Assembly: GCF_040183065.1 (NCBI RefSeq)
Contig: NC_091119.1
Location: forward strand, 68,390,392 to 68,454,391
Source: Periplaneta americana
Taxonomy: Eukaryota > Arthropoda > Insecta > Blattodea > Blattidae
DNA length: 64,000 bases
Reading direction: 5' to 3'
Shown here in pieces: positions 1-11,969 of this stretch. The notes beneath the pieces are model-generated. The model made no database searches, had not been told where the DNA came from, and saw only the letters and a list, made by a program, of their open reading frames with translations. A program made the position numbers and the translations under genes. Numbering within the stretch: position 1 is the stretch's first letter; the number at the start of each line of letters is the position of its first letter.

Positions 1-44
<44 letters not shown>
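1..44. repeat. (CAG)n microsatellite at the window edge
   Basis: About 14 perfect CAG units open the window, so the true length is unknown. No reading frame or neighbouring coding signal is visible that would make it a polyglutamine tract. Confidence 0.9.
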
Positions 45-45
<1 letters not shown>

Positions 46-975
46 GAGCTTGTGCAATTAATTTTTTACTACAATTAAATTCTTCTAAATGATCAAATAC
101 AACTTCAGATATTCTTTCGGCAATCCTGTCATCTGAAAGTCTTGTTAATTCTTGTGTTTTATTATAGCTATTTGATTTATTTTTATGTGATTTTGGTTTT
201 TATTCACTTTATTTTTTATATTAGGTTATATCATTGTAAATTATTTATTATTTCGTTTATTCTATACTTTTAACATGACCAATGAACTGCATTTAAGGAG
301 GCTACAAGGGTACTTGACAATTTGTATTGTAGTCTCTGACAGGGTTTCCACACCACCACCCAGAAAGAAGGGTCGCAGTATTAGGATATACGGTCATATC
401 CTCAAACGCAGTTTAAGTCAAGCCATACCCCACCCTCCGCACTCACCCCTGTCCATAACTTCACTGCTAGAAAAAAAATAGTTTGCTATAAGATACCTGA
501 ATGGTTCCTCGGAAAGTATTCCTAAGGTCTAAGATGTGCAGTGGCGACAACTCATGACAGAAAGTGGAAGTTTGAAGAAAATTATTACATCGGGACACAT
601 TAAAAATAAAATCTGTAATTAAAATCTTTTCTATCCTCAGAGGCACGAAATTAAACTGTAAGACCGTCCTCATATCCTTCATGGAGGAATCGCCATTGTT
701 GAGAGTGGCAAAACAACACTACTGAATTTTATTGACAACTGTGGTTACACCAGAATTTTTAATTTAGAGGGAAATAAGATATGCAGAACTTAATCAATGT
801 GGGCAATTCTTCAATCGTCCCTACTCCCCCAACATAAGTAGACATTGCAAGATTATAACTAGAAAAGGCAAATATTTCAAGCTTTTTTTTTTTTTTTTGT
901 AAAATTAAATTTAAGAAGTTATGAGTAAAAGTCCATATTTAATTTACACTCTGTACATTTATTTGCTAGAAGTGT
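45..975. other. AT-rich gene-free stretch
   Basis: I see no gene, domain or recognisable repeat here apart from a T run near 884-898. Short open frames have no family resemblance. Confidence 0.5.
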
Positions 976-1560
976 GACAGCTTCTGAAGCAGAATTGTGG
1001 ATAGTACAATGAGTGCCAGCTGATTTTCCTGGTGTTTGTCAGCTGATAAACAGCACATCACCACTACTATCATCACTGCTTGTTCCCGCGAACTCACGGT
1101 GCTCTGCCAGATTAGAACTTATGTACTATGTGACATTTATAAATTTAATAAGTTTCCAAAATTGGACATCGCTGTTTTATGATAAAAGATATCTATTCGA
1201 TTATTCTCACAAAGCTCGTCTCCCATTAGCTGCATGGGTGATAAATCTCCTAATGCTTAACTTGTTTTATCACTCCTGACTGGTGTTTATGTTATACTTC
1301 TGATATCAGCTTTTATTGTGTACATGCCAAGAGAGAAGCAATGAGAGAAAGAGAGATAGAGATCATCACGAGAAAGCTGCACAATTGGTGAATAGTCATT
1401 CTCAAAAATTAGTTGTGTGAATCTGTAGTCTGGTTGGTAAGCGACAATAAACGCATGCAAAGACTCAGCTAAGAATAAGTACAGTTCATTACATTCTGTT
1501 GTGTCTTGCAATGGTTACATTCAGGCAAGAATGTGTAGCTTACACATTTTGAAAAGGTAC

Positions 1561-1713
1561 ATATCGTCCCTCCTCTGGCAAACTAGCGAAAGTGACATAT
1601 TAGCGACTCTGTACTTAAGGTCTATACTGTACTATTTAATAGTACAATATAGACCTTAAGTACAGGGTCGCTAATTTGTCACTTTCGCTAGTTTGCCAGA
1701 GGAGGGACGATAT
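1561..1713. mobile_element. Near-perfect palindromic foldback / MITE
   Basis: The two 74-bp arms are reverse complements with about three mismatches around a spacer of only a few bases (TAAT). The ends read ATATCGTCCCTCCTCTGGC and its complement. No coding capacity. The transcript would form one long hairpin. It could be a MITE or a recent inverted duplication. Because ATAT is present in both ends, a TSD cannot be told from the terminal repeat. Confidence 0.75.
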
Positions 1714-1952
1714 GGAAAAAGAAACTGTGTGGCAGAACAAGGAAAAACTAAAGATAATTTCCTGGCTGCCCTGTTCCATGTAGAAAAACAATAGTAAATT
1801 TAGTGAATAGGTTTAATGAAACAGGTTCTGTGAATGATGTGATGTGAATTATGTATCACACAAGCTGTGCAACACTTCCAGCAGCGACTGTGTGGAGGGT
1901 AAATACCGAATGTTATTAATATAATATAGTATGTTACAAGTTTTAATCTGGC

Positions 1953-2213
1953 GAGTCCACACCTGTGGAGTAACGATTAGTGTGTCTGACTGCGAAACCA
2001 GGTGGCCTGGGTTCGAATCCCGGTTGGGTCAAGTTACCTGGTTGAGGTTTTTTTCAGTGTTTTCCCTCAACCCAATATGAGTAAATTCTGAGTAACTATC
2101 AGTGCTGGACTCTGGACTCATTTCACTGGCATTATCACCTTCACTTCATTCAGATACTAAATAACCTGAGATGTTGATACAGCATCGTAAAATAACCCAA
2201 TAACAAAATAATA
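1953..2213 (+). mobile_element. tRNA-derived SINE, family 1
   Basis: A pol III A-box-like stretch (GTGGAGTAACGATTAG) is followed by a B box GGTTCGAATCC, then a body and a tail (GTTGATACAGCATCGTAAAATAACC). Flanking AATCTGGC at 1945-1952 and 2214-2221 is a plausible 8-bp target duplication. The tail is shared with the copy at 6161-6409. Confidence 0.8.
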
Positions 2214-2481
2214 AATCTGGCAGAGCACTATGAGTTCGCGAGTGCAAGTAGTGGCAGTAGCAGGGGGGGAGGGTGAACCTGCCACTGGTGAGCCAACAGA
2301 AACACCAGGGACATCTGTTGGGACTCACTGCATTACATTTAAATGTTAAATCTGGGGTAGAATCTACAGAAATGGGCATCTTCAGAAGGTCTGCGCAATG
2401 TTCAAAATTTTATAAAACGAGAAATTAGGATAATAGGAGGATGGATGGATTACGATATCAAAATTCTATAACTAACTATAT

Positions 2482-2576
2482 CCATTATCTCCTGGCCTAG
2501 TTGTCTCATAGGTGGTGCTTTGTTGGTATTACTTACGAGGTTCAAACCTGTCTTCGGACAGTTGACTAAACAACAA
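2482..2576 (+). mobile_element. Short tRNA-like SINE, family 2
   Basis: A copy of about 95 bp has a B box (GAGGTTCAAACC) and ends in CGGACAGTTGACTAAACAAC. It matches a second copy at 9128-9210, including the start CCATTATCTCCTG. The tRNA-like half is the whole element. No TSD was resolved. Confidence 0.6.
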
Positions 2577-2589
2577 ACATGGTAAACAA

Positions 2590-2815
2590 ATTAAGTTAGT
2601 ATGGTCTTGCTCGGAGGATGAAGGACGACAAACTATCGAGACAGATATTGAACCGATACCTAAAGGATGGGAAAAGAGAGGAAGACCATGGGTTACATGA
2701 ATATAGAGGAAAATAAGAAAGAAATGCAGCAGAAATGATTAGAAAATGGAGACTCGGAAAATTGAGAAGAGTGGAGAAGAAAACTTTGGGCACAGAAAGA
2801 TGGTCAATTTCCATA
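2590..2815 (+). pseudogene. LINE reverse transcriptase C-terminal fragment
   Basis: The frame reads LARRMKDDKLSRQILNRYLK and continues with KRGRPW and KWRLGKLRR after a shift. This resembles the tail of non-LTR reverse transcriptases (GHV.RM.D.RLP...GRR.RGRP). It is short, frameshifted and 5' truncated. The clade cannot be set from so little. Confidence 0.45.
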
Positions 2816-3385
2816 GTATTACGTCCTTGATCTCTCGTATGTTAAGTTGATAGGAACAAGAGGTGGGGGGTTATAACAGTGCATTAGAATATACACGTAA
2901 GTATCAAACAATTAAAGAAAATGGAGCCTTAGTGGGTGTAGCTTGCAAAGAGAATTACCAAGAATAGTTACACTAAACATCGTTATATACAATTTGATAA
3001 GGCAAATTTAATGAGTATAGACTAGGTACCACTGTGGTAATTATTTACTTTAGCTGACGGCGCGTATTCTCGATCAAATTTATTTCGAACTCCTCGATTT
3101 GACTTGGGGAATAACTTATGTGGAAACTGCATTCAGTAATCAACAAGGGACCGCTGGTCTTTTACAAGGTATGTGACAAGGTTGTGGGTTAGTTGAGGAG
3201 ATATATAAGTGACGTGAGGCCGAGGATCTTAAATCATTGATTTTTTTTTTTTTATATATACGGTATTCCTCAGTCTCCCGTCACTTACAAGCAAACATTC
3301 TCATTGGGGCAGATAGTTATTTTTTTTCTTCCACCATGTTAATAATGTCGAAACACAAATTTTGGCCACTCGAGCGCAATTACGA

Positions 3386-3625
3386 GGGTCGTCCAGAAAG
3401 TAAGTTTGCCTGGGGCCGTTTACAGGAAGAAAACATAATTTCATGGAAAGATTTATTGGAACAGATATAGCGAATTGTTATGTTAAGCTATTTTTCAACA
3501 TATTCCCAACCGGAATTTAGACATTTGTCATACCGTGGGGTCAACAGATAGGTGCAGATGGCTGTCACACACGGGTTCTGGTCCCAGGCAGCAGACTTCT
3601 AAGCCATAGGAATACAAAATTTGAT
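3386..3625 (-). pseudogene. mariner transposase C-terminus with 3' terminal repeat
   Basis: On the minus strand the frame ends RYDKCLNSGWEYVEK and a stop, the hallmark C-terminus of mariner transposases (RYDKCLN...YVEK). It is followed by a 3' UTR and a terminal inverted repeat containing ACTTTCTGGACGACCCTCGT. Only the last part of the gene survives, so no catalytic residues are present. Confidence 0.8.
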
Positions 3626-3765
3626 CCCACTGTATGACAAATGTCTAAATTCCAGTGGGGAATATTTTGAAAAAGGAATCAACAATTCCTGTATCTGTTT
3701 CAATAAATTTTTCCACGAAATTGTGTTTTCTTTCTGTAAACGGCCCTCGTACTTGCGCCCAAGTG
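3625..3765 (+). pseudogene. Second mariner C-terminus, opposite orientation
   Basis: The plus-strand frame reads LYDKCLNSSGEYFEKG without the terminal stop, then a 3' UTR like that of its inverted partner. The terminal repeat is shortened. It is the mirror copy of the neighbouring mariner end. Confidence 0.75.
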
Positions 3766-3853
3766 GCCAAAATTTGTATAAGCACTTGTTCTGACATTGT
3801 TAACATGGAGGAAGAAAAAAATTAACTTTCTTATCTGCTCCCATGAGAATGTT

Positions 3854-4116
3854 GTTGTTGTTGTTATCATCTAATGCCGGGCTTTGGCAACGAAGCCATT
3901 AGCGTTCTTGCTCTCCAATATTTCTTTGTGGTGGATCCATCAGGTAAAACTTCACAGGTTATGAGATGATCTTCAGTCATTTCTTCTTCTTTGTTGCATA
4001 GAGGCCAATTTGGATTTGTGTAAATTCCTATTTTATTCAAGTGTTTGGCCAAATAATCGTGTTCTGTAAGCAGTCTGAATTTTGCTACTGCAGATTTACG
4101 TGGGATTTCTGGAATA
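3854..4116 (-). mobile_element. LINE family A, 3' fragment with RNase H-type element C-terminus
   Basis: The minus-strand frame contains HLNKIGIYTNPNWPLCNKEE and a zinc knuckle (CxxC...H...C), ending at KPGIR. It is followed by a TTAGATAAC / (AAC)n tail, here (GTT)n on the plus strand. ATGAGAATGTT at 3843-3853 and 4117-4127 is an 11-bp TSD, so this is a genuine, strongly 5'-truncated insertion. The same family is at 12956-13769. Confidence 0.85.
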
Positions 4117-4141
4117 ATGAGAATGTTTGCTTGTTAAGTCT

Positions 4142-6150
4142 AGTTAGATATCTCAGTTAATCCACTAAACTTGTTACATACTTGTATAAGTCTGGCGGTC
4201 CTTTGCTAATTACCCTACATTCAGATAGGTACAGTAGTTAAAAAGTAGTTAATTCGAACAAGGACAATAGATCCGACATTCACTTGTCACTTTTTTCTTT
4301 TTGCGCGCGAAGCAACTGTCATAAATCTTTCTCACCATCAAATCCTAGGCGTAACCTTAATGAGAGTAAGGCTACTTGTCACTAATCATCTCATCACCCC
4401 CTACCCAACCTTGCCACTGCCCATAAGGCCACTTATTACTAAGGGTAAGGAGAAGAAGGGGAATGAACGATGTATTCCCGATAAGAACACAAGAGAACGT
4501 CAGGTCGATCCTCCTTCCGTTCAACTTGAAGTTTGCGAGTACCATGCTTTGTTATAGATGTTGTTAAAATAAAATTTTTCGTACGAAATTTAATTAGTAT
4601 CATTATACGTAGGTATACCAATCTAGCAAAAGGCCTATAGCCTACTGAAATAATATTTGTAACTACTGTATCTTAGACCATCATACTTCCTGTATTGAAT
4701 TTATAGCGAATTTAATATTACTTTAAGCATACGGAGAGAAAATATAGCAATATTAAATGTCAGCTTAATGAATTCATACTGATGGCAATCGTAACTTACA
4801 TTATTTTATTTTCTTCAGCTTCAGATCAATTTATCAAGCAACAGCAGGTTATTACGATATTAGTTCCCTACAATTTTAAATGTTTTAAGTAGCCTAGATA
4901 ATTTACTAAATGATTATGTTCTATAAATATTACTTACCATTACCAGTAGAAAGTAGGGGTAGTATTATAAATATACTACTGTAAAACAAGCAAAATTATT
5001 CCAGTATCAAAATTAATGTCACGACAAGAGGACTCCCTCGGGTCACGGTTACGCCCACTTCCATGAGAGTGGAAATATCGTTGTTGGTCGACAGTTGTCA
5101 AGTATATCGAACATCTTCCTGTCGATAGATTCCGACCAACGAGAGAGGAGCTAGCTTTGCTTGCACCAAAGACGTTGTAGTTATATATCTAGACACACAA
5201 TTGGCGTTGGTGTCGTGTACAAATTTGAAACCTCTCGCGCAGGTTCGCGCGACGCCATGTTTTGGGAGCACGAATGATTGTTTCTATAAAGCATTCGGAG
5301 TTTAGAAAATACCACTGAGCATATAGGCGTTTTCTTAGTGGATTTCCTCCTTCACTGCAATATAACTAAACTTATTTACGTATTTTCTAACGTATAATAT
5401 AAAATAAGAGAAGTAAATCTAAATATTGTAACTAAGCATTGTTTTAAAATATAAACGCATTATATTGCTCATAAATACACTTATTAGTTTATTTCTATTT
5501 CCTATGACCGAATACATGGAATATATTTAATTATGGTTTTTTATATACGTTAGAAAATACGTAAATAATTTATTTAAATTATATTACAAAGAGAGGGATG
5601 TCCGCTAAAAATGTCTATATACCCAATGGTATTTTCCAAACACCTAACGCACTGTAATAATAATCCTCAGTGTTTTGAGAATCAGAGGCGATATGACTCT
5701 TCTACTGCAGACATTGATTGCAATTCCCTCATTCTTACATCATTCTCAATGACACAATATTGTGAAAATGTGATTGTATTCATTGCTGGGTTAGTTGTTA
5801 AATAATTAATAAAAATATGGTGTAATAAATCTAAAGACTCAATTTATGGTACGTAACCTAATAGCAGTAAACAAAATCTCCTTTATTTTTTTAACGAAAA
5901 AATAATGGGAGTCTTGTCATACCATCATCTGAGATTATAGAAATATGCCGCTTAAGTGAAAGAGCGATTATACAGATGTTGACAGTTCAATGGCATATTA
6001 CCACCCACTCTTACATCGTGTGAATACAATGTGCTCTAGAAGTAGAACACTTGTACAATCTTTCTACACTTATAGGAACATATTTTAGAAAATGAATCCC
6101 AGATTCCTCCCGAGAATCATATTTTAAACTTGTTAAACTGACCATAAAAG
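4142..6150. other. Gene-free stretch with a small inverted repeat
   Basis: No coding similarity was recognised. A GC-richer patch lies at about 5020-5290. A 30-bp inverted repeat (TTTACGTATTTTCTAACGTA at about 5376, complement at about 5550) spans about 5370-5574 and could be the ends of a small MITE. Otherwise nothing is visible. Confidence 0.4.
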
Positions 6151-6160
6151 TACATAAAGA

Positions 6161-6409
6161 TCTACTGACGTAGATCAGTGGACTAAGGACTGTCGGTCCG
6201 GAGTCGCCCTCTGTCGCTGGTTCGATTCCCGCTGATTTCCTGGTTGGGTTTTTTCTTATATCCCCAACCGTAAGGTGAATGTCAGGTAATCTATGGCGGA
6301 TCCTTGGCCTCGTCTCGCCAAATATCATCTCGCTATCATCAATACCATCGATGCTAAATAGTCTAGTAGTTGATACAGAGTCATTAAATAATCAAATAAA
6401 AGAAAGTAT
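6161..6409 (+). mobile_element. tRNA-derived SINE, family 1
   Basis: The B box GGTTCGATTCCC lies at about 6219-6230, preceded by an A-box-like region. The body contains TGGTTGGGTTTTTTC and GGTGAATGTCAGGTAATC, and the tail AGTTGATACAGAGTCATTAA matches the copy at 1953-2213. The 10-bp TSD TACATAAAGA lies at 6151-6160 and 6410-6419. Confidence 0.9.
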
Positions 6410-6501
6410 TACATAAAGAGCAGATGTTAGCACACAGCTGAAGGTTACCAGTACAACATGACTTTGCATAAAAATGTTGTAAGACAATATTTAACGGAGT
6501 C

Positions 6502-6557
<56 letters not shown>
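6502..6557. repeat. (AAT)n microsatellite
   Basis: About 18 AAT units. The leucine-rich frame on the other strand is just a translation of this repeat. Confidence 0.95.
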
Positions 6558-6559
<2 letters not shown>

Positions 6560-8385
6560 CAATAGGCAAGATGTTGTGTACACTAGGCCTGAGTTCTATT
6601 ATATGACTAATTGACTAATTCATGCATGTGATGTTTATTTCATTCTACAGCTGTGATAATAAGCTATTGCACGGTAGGCCTACTTATATTTCTAACTAAA
6701 ACATTAGGTACGTGTTTCTATTTTGCAGATGTAGGCCTATATTATGTGATATGGAAGCGAATAAGTAATAATTGTTAATTTCTCGTCCACATCAAAGCAA
6801 ACGTGTTTACAATGTAGGCCTAAATGTAACGTCTTACACAGGCAGTGTTTTGTTAGTGATAGTTAATACTAATTAATTTTCATTTCATCTGAACTATTAC
6901 TACAACATGCATTTGTATTTCTGTTCGCTCTATATGTTGTCAAATAACTATATAACATCTTTAGTTACGGTATCAAATTGTTACAGTTTTCTTTCGTTTC
7001 ATGTCAAACTAACAGTAACTAAGCTTGATTATGTCTTTAACGTGGTCGCTTTAAATGTTAATAAGATTTTTTTCATTCATCCATTCAGATTGATTTATAA
7101 GAGACACCAAACATAATATATATTAAACATTTAGGATTGGTATAGTACAGCCGTCTGCTAGCCGGTGCTTCTCCCAAAGCATGGCGGCGGACACAAGCTT
7201 CAATTTGTCCCTACTCTAAACTTCTGCGCAGCCTCGGCTGTAGGGGCTCGGCTTGCACAGCGCTCTAGGTGGTTCGTGGCAACGAGCACAGTGGTGGTTC
7301 CAAGATGAAATATGACAGCCGTTAAATAAGCGCCTTCCGTTGAATAATTTTGCCTGCTTTCCACGTGCTGGATACGGGAGAAAAAATGCCTCGTGTTTGC
7401 GCTGAACATTACTGCATTAGGCCGTCGCACACTTTAAGAGATCTCGCTAGCGAGAAGTTGCCAATGTAGTATGTTGAGCGTTGTGGAAAGAACAGTCTCT
7501 TAATTTCTAAAATATAATATCTCTCTCAGAATATTATTCATGTTAAACAATGACGTCACGTGAAATTATACTGTACCTTTCTCTATTCTGTAGATAAAAT
7601 AAAAAAAAGTATAGGCCTAATTAATATGATCTGAATTTATAATTATTATAATTTCTCAAGTCATATTAAAAAAAACGGGTATGATATAAGTGGACATACA
7701 GCGGTCATGGGATAAAAAAATCTTCCAAAATAAATTAAATTATATACGTATATTGATTCTTGGTACGACCGATAGAGATAAATTTTGGCTCACGATGACA
7801 CCGCAACGGGTTCAGACTGGGAACAAGAGAATACCCTATTTATCGTCAGCTGTCTCTGAAGTTCAAGTGAAAGCATACATAGACATGAAATTACGTGAAA
7901 TGTAGAAATATATCAGCACAGCTTCAAATCAATATACAGGTCTTATAATTATTGGATAAATCGCAATTTAGCGAACGCCACATGAAATGTGCATTCGACA
8001 CAACACTCGCCTATCACGTAGAGTGTATGGTGAGCTAGTAGGGGAAAAGTGGAAGGGGTCGTGGACGGAGCTTCTACATTCGATATATTGCGATTTTCCC
8101 TAATTATTTTTATATATGTCTCTGTACAACATCACATTTGTGGTGGGGAGGAAAGAAGATGGCAGAAAGGTTGTAATGCATTTTAATATGCTGATGCCCA
8201 TGAATAAGATAAGCCACTTGAAATATAATGGTCACTAACCGGCAGAGATAATATATAAGATCTGTAAAAAATTTAGTGAACACTTAATGGGTTTATAGGC
8301 ACCGAGGGATATGTTTTTGTTTTGCTGAACTTCAAGGCAATGCTAGTTCATTTAAGATTTGTGTGACTGTAGCCTTTATATATTT
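6560..8385. other. Gene-free AT-rich stretch with one GC-rich island
   Basis: TAGGCCTA occurs four times (about 6674, 6731, 6815, 7612). A GC-rich patch at about 7140-7445 stands out from its surroundings but gives no protein I recognise. It might be a fragment of a transposon or a regulatory region. Confidence 0.35.
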
Positions 8386-8387
8386 TC

Positions 8388-8697
8388 GTCTGGTTTTACT
8401 TTGTTTATAGTTTGATTTTCTTTTCTATTATTTTATTTGTATTTCTGGTGGTGTGGAAGAGAAGGCCTGTTGGCATTAACCACAGTCTAGGATATACAGT
8501 CACGAAGCTCAATACGTAGTAAATATGCATCCATAGATAGTTGCTAACCACTAGGATCGCTAATATCACCTCATTGCAGACAATGCGAAATAGTACCGGC
8601 ACAGTCTATTGTTCCCAGCACCCTCACAACTCAAGCTTCGCAACTGTATATACTAGACTGTGGCATTAACTATACCAGATCAAATAAATAAATTAAA
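8388..8697 (+). mobile_element. LINE 3' UTR end, split by a MITE
   Basis: The words GGTGGTGTGG.AGAGAAGGCCTG followed by an AATAAA/AAGT-type tail match the 3' end of the LINE at 21600-22145. The tail continues after the MITE (8671-8697, ...CAGATCAAATAAATAAA). Only non-coding 3' sequence remains. Confidence 0.6.
8481..8662. mobile_element. hAT-type MITE, copy 1
   Basis: A 182-bp element with inverted ends CACAGTCTAG.ATATACAGT and its complement. The perfect 8-bp TSD GCATTAAC lies at 8473-8480 and 8663-8670. The 8-bp TSD and the CA...TG ends point to the hAT superfamily. No coding capacity. The copy at 48919-49101 is the same element in the opposite orientation. Confidence 0.9.
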
Positions 8698-9127
8698 ATA
8701 TCCCTCTGATTGAGGTTCTGACTGATACGTATGTCTATTATCAGCCAGTACATCTCACTTGACAATATGTGTCAGAGGAAGAACAATTGAGGAGCACTTT
8801 TGCTAAACTCGATAGATACAAAATTTTTCGAAAATGAGTTACATATCACAATCATATGATGTTTAGCTTCTGTATCACCCCATGCAGTCAGATTTTGCAT
8901 AACTCGGTTCATACCGTGCGTAGAGGATAATTAGAAATATCTCCTTCCCACAACATAAACTGTGTATACAATAAAACTCGTTTTCTGAGAAAAGTAGTTT
9001 TATGCATCTATCGAGTTTAGCAAAAATGCTTCTCAATTGTTTGTATGCATCTGAAATCTGATTAGTGGAATATGTAGCTAATCAGCGACGTATACATTGG
9101 AGGAGGAAAGGAACTGGCCACCCTACC

Positions 9128-9210
9128 CCATTATCTCCTGATGAGTGATGCCTTATTGGTGTTACTTATGAGGTTCAAACCTCTCTTCGGACAGTTGACT
9201 AAACAACAAT
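9128..9210 (+). mobile_element. Short tRNA-like SINE, family 2
   Basis: It shares CCATTATCTCCTG, the B box GAGGTTCAAACC and the end CGGACAGTTGACTAAACAAC with the copy at 2482-2576. The A-box region differs by a short deletion. Confidence 0.6.
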
Positions 9211-9639
9211 ATATATAACTTAATTAAAAACCAGTTGAACGTAACGCATATGATGAAATGTTTTCTTCTCAGTGCCTGATCTACAACCGTTTTAAATTGA
9301 GTTTACCCTGATAGGCATTTGGTTAAGAAGCTTGTTAATTGATGTGACTAGTGAACAGTGGACCCTTCAATGTTAACCCAGACAGCATCCCAAACTATTA
9401 CATTACAAAAGTGATTATCATTCCTGGAGTGGCTAACCGGGAACTGCTTGACAAGCCACCCTGCATAGTCAGGAGGCCCTTGCCCTTCACGGGATTTCGT
9501 GGTTAATTCTTAATTCTTAATGTAAAGATTCATCTTTATGGACGAGAAAAGCTTAGTTAGGCAATTCGTTTTGGTCGTCTATAGTTGAGTTTCCAAGACT
9601 TCTGAGAAGTCTAAAAATCAATTTCATTAAAAATAGTAG

Positions 9640-9680
9640 TAAAAAGGAAAACCCGGCAATGCCGGATGCTTCCAGCTAGT
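9640..9680 (+). mobile_element. Possible Helitron 3' terminus
   Basis: A GC hairpin (CCGGC-AAT-GCCGG) sits about 11 bases before CTAG followed by T. This is the classical Helitron 3' end (hairpin, then CTRR, inserted before T). The 5' end (TC after A) was not located and no Rep/helicase coding is present, so it would be a non-autonomous copy. The match is short. Confidence 0.4.
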
Positions 9681-11479
9681 ACAACATAAAAATTACACTA
9701 TTCTGTTGTGTTATAAAATAAGGGACGTTTTATAATTAAAAGAAAAAATAATGGCATTTCATCAACATCGTCTTGGATTCCAAAATGGACAATATTTTCG
9801 TTGAAATTAATGAATTTTCCAAATGTAAGCTTCGAAAATTCGAATACAATGTTAATTATCAACATTAGTTTTAAAAGTAATTACCTACTAGGTAAATATA
9901 AATTTATTCCAATAATCGTCCAATGTCGAATTAATCTATTTATACTGTATTATTATTTGAAGAAGTTTTGAATCCTACAGAGGTCTCTAAACTGTATTTT
10001 CAATCAGTACCGGTACGTTAATAACCAAATGATTGACACAATGTAGTACCGGTATGATAAAAAACTGTAAAATTTCAACTGTCTACTTCCACTTATTCCA
10101 GAAAAAATGGGGATACATGCAATGAAATGTAATTAATATACAGATGAACACATGGGAAAGTCTGTGTTTTCTTAACTGCAGAGTCACAACATTACGGTTC
10201 ATTTCCTATTGTGAAAACGCAACCAACAAAGTATAGAATGAAGTTTCAGATACAAAATTAATAAAAGAAGAGGAAGAAGAACTTTAAGCCAACGAGTTTT
10301 GAAATTAATATTCTCGGAAAAAGTAAAGATTTGTTATTTTTATTCTGATAAAAATCAAGTAACAGAAATGCAATACATAACTGCATCATAAAATGTATGT
10401 TGTATCAATTTCTTCAGAAAACTTAAAAATACGTTTTAAATATAAAATATGAAAAAGACAATTTAAATTCCCTTGCAACTGGTTGATTTCATTTTAAAAT
10501 CAGGTCGAAAGTTCTCAACCCAAGTACTATCAATTTTCTTATCTACAGCTGTGCTTCTACCGTTGCTTCTACTCACTGATGCTAGATATAATTTTTCATT
10601 CTCTATGGAATTCACGTTCATTGCTCAAGACGTAACAATGCCGTCTTCAACAATGCAAATGACATATTGGACCGCCATTATGATTTTTGATTTCAAGTGA
10701 AGTAAGCAAAGATAGCGCTTTATGGAGAATATGTGTATTGAGGAGCTCGGTTCGATTCTTTTGGGACAACAGGATGAACCTCTTCCCACTGAGGTAAGTT
10801 TTCTAAGTTATATTATTATTCCTGCTTGAAAACTGCAACTATAAGTAGGGAATAAATATGTTTTGTAGCGTCCATGACGATTCTAGGAATAAATGTGTAT
10901 ATTAGGGGCTGATAATTAAGCTTCGACTGGACAGGCACATTTAAAACACTACAGGATGCGCAACGCAATTAATAAATACAGACAAAATAAATCATATAGT
11001 GCAACGCGTCTGAAAGTTTGGAATTCTGTGAGTCGTAAATTGTATTTAAATAGTATTTTAAATTTGGAGAATACCGTACTGAAAAATGTATAAAGTCACG
11101 AGAATACGAACAAGTTAAATAAAAACATGAAGCATTACCAATAATAATTAGCATATAATCGTAATATTACGAAATAAATATAATTACTATATTTAACTAT
11201 TATTAATATCATTAATACTATTAAAGATCTAAAAAGAAATAATATTTATCAGTTTCATATCTGAATTCTCTGCGTATTTATACATAAAAACAAATTACCG
11301 AAATAGGCCAAATGCAGAAGCAGAAATGAGGCTACAGTTTTCCGCCCTAAAATCAGATAATTGTACAAAAAAATGTGTTCCACCCAACTGAACAGTTAAG
11401 TACTACATTTTATATAATTACGTGTATGAATTATTAAATAGCCCTACTATTAAAATATATTAACATTTGTATAGTAAGG

Positions 11480-11517
<38 letters not shown>

Positions 11518-11640
11518 TATTCTTTTAAAGATCTTATAGCAAATGTGCACTTTAAATTAAAATTGAAAATGCAAGTTTTTGACAATGTATGTGCATTAGA
11601 TATTAATATAGTTTCAATGCTACAGTTACACTCACTTCAA
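9681..11640. other. AT-rich gene-free stretch
   Basis: Apart from an ATT microsatellite at about 11480-11521 I see no gene or repeat I can name. Short open frames here have no recognisable domain. Confidence 0.45.
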
Positions 11641-11645
11641 TAAAT

Positions 11646-11670
11646 GTGTGACTGTATATGCTAGACTGTG
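11646..11670 (+). mobile_element. Solo end of the hAT-type MITE
   Basis: GTGTGACTGTATATGCTAGACTGTG matches the right terminal repeat of the MITE copies at 8481-8662 and 48919-49101. The rest of the element is missing. Confidence 0.6.
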
Positions 11671-11969
11671 GTTAACGCCAAAGAAAGGTACAATATGGAC
11701 TCCTTCAATTTGTTCTGGTACAATTTCCTTTTCCCAAATAGCAAGTAGCCTACAAACTTATTTCACCAGATAATGGTTACACCCTCTTCTATTAATTTGA
11801 TTGATACCTGGAGACTTGTACTTTTTCAGATTTTGTATTGCAATTTCGAATTCAGAAAGTGTGGGTTCGTGTATAAATATCTTAGCAGTTTTTATTCTTA
11901 GTACCGGTATTTGTTTCTACCTCATTCAGTTTTTCCATCGAGTAATGGGCCATTCCACAGTATGTACTT

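Larger units (their letters stand above)
980..2390. repeat. Diverged inverted repeat pair (about 980-1112 and 2214-2385)
   Basis: The left arm reads CCTGGTGTTT ... CGCGAACTCA ... GTGCTCTGCCAGATT. The right arm carries the same words in reverse complement, at roughly three quarters identity by eye. The arms enclose a small palindrome and a SINE. They may be the ends of an old DNA element or two inverted copies of one repeat. No protein similarity was recognised. Confidence 0.4.
3275..4141. repeat. Large inverted repeat built around two mariner 3' ends
   Basis: The left arm (about 3275-3530) and right arm (about 3625-3853 plus 4128-4141) are reverse complements. The right arm was later split by a LINE fragment (3854-4116). 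Homology runs past the mariner terminus TACGAGGGTCGTCC into about 100 bp of shared flank (for example AAATTTTGGCCACT), so the duplication includes sequence outside mariner. The left arm carries a fuller terminal repeat. The right arm lacks about 25 bp there. The spacer is about 90 bp. Confidence 0.75.

Noticed and set aside
6219-6230. tRNA gene-like B boxes (also 1998, 24370, 35090, 60553)
   Set aside because: No cloverleaf closes and each lies in a repeated element with a SINE body and TSD, so these are SINE promoters, not tRNA genes.
7140-7445. GC-rich patch as a promoter or first exon
   Set aside because: The short frame there (MPRVCAEHYCIRPSH) faintly recalls a THAP start but lacks the rest of the motif and is cut by a stop after 27 residues.
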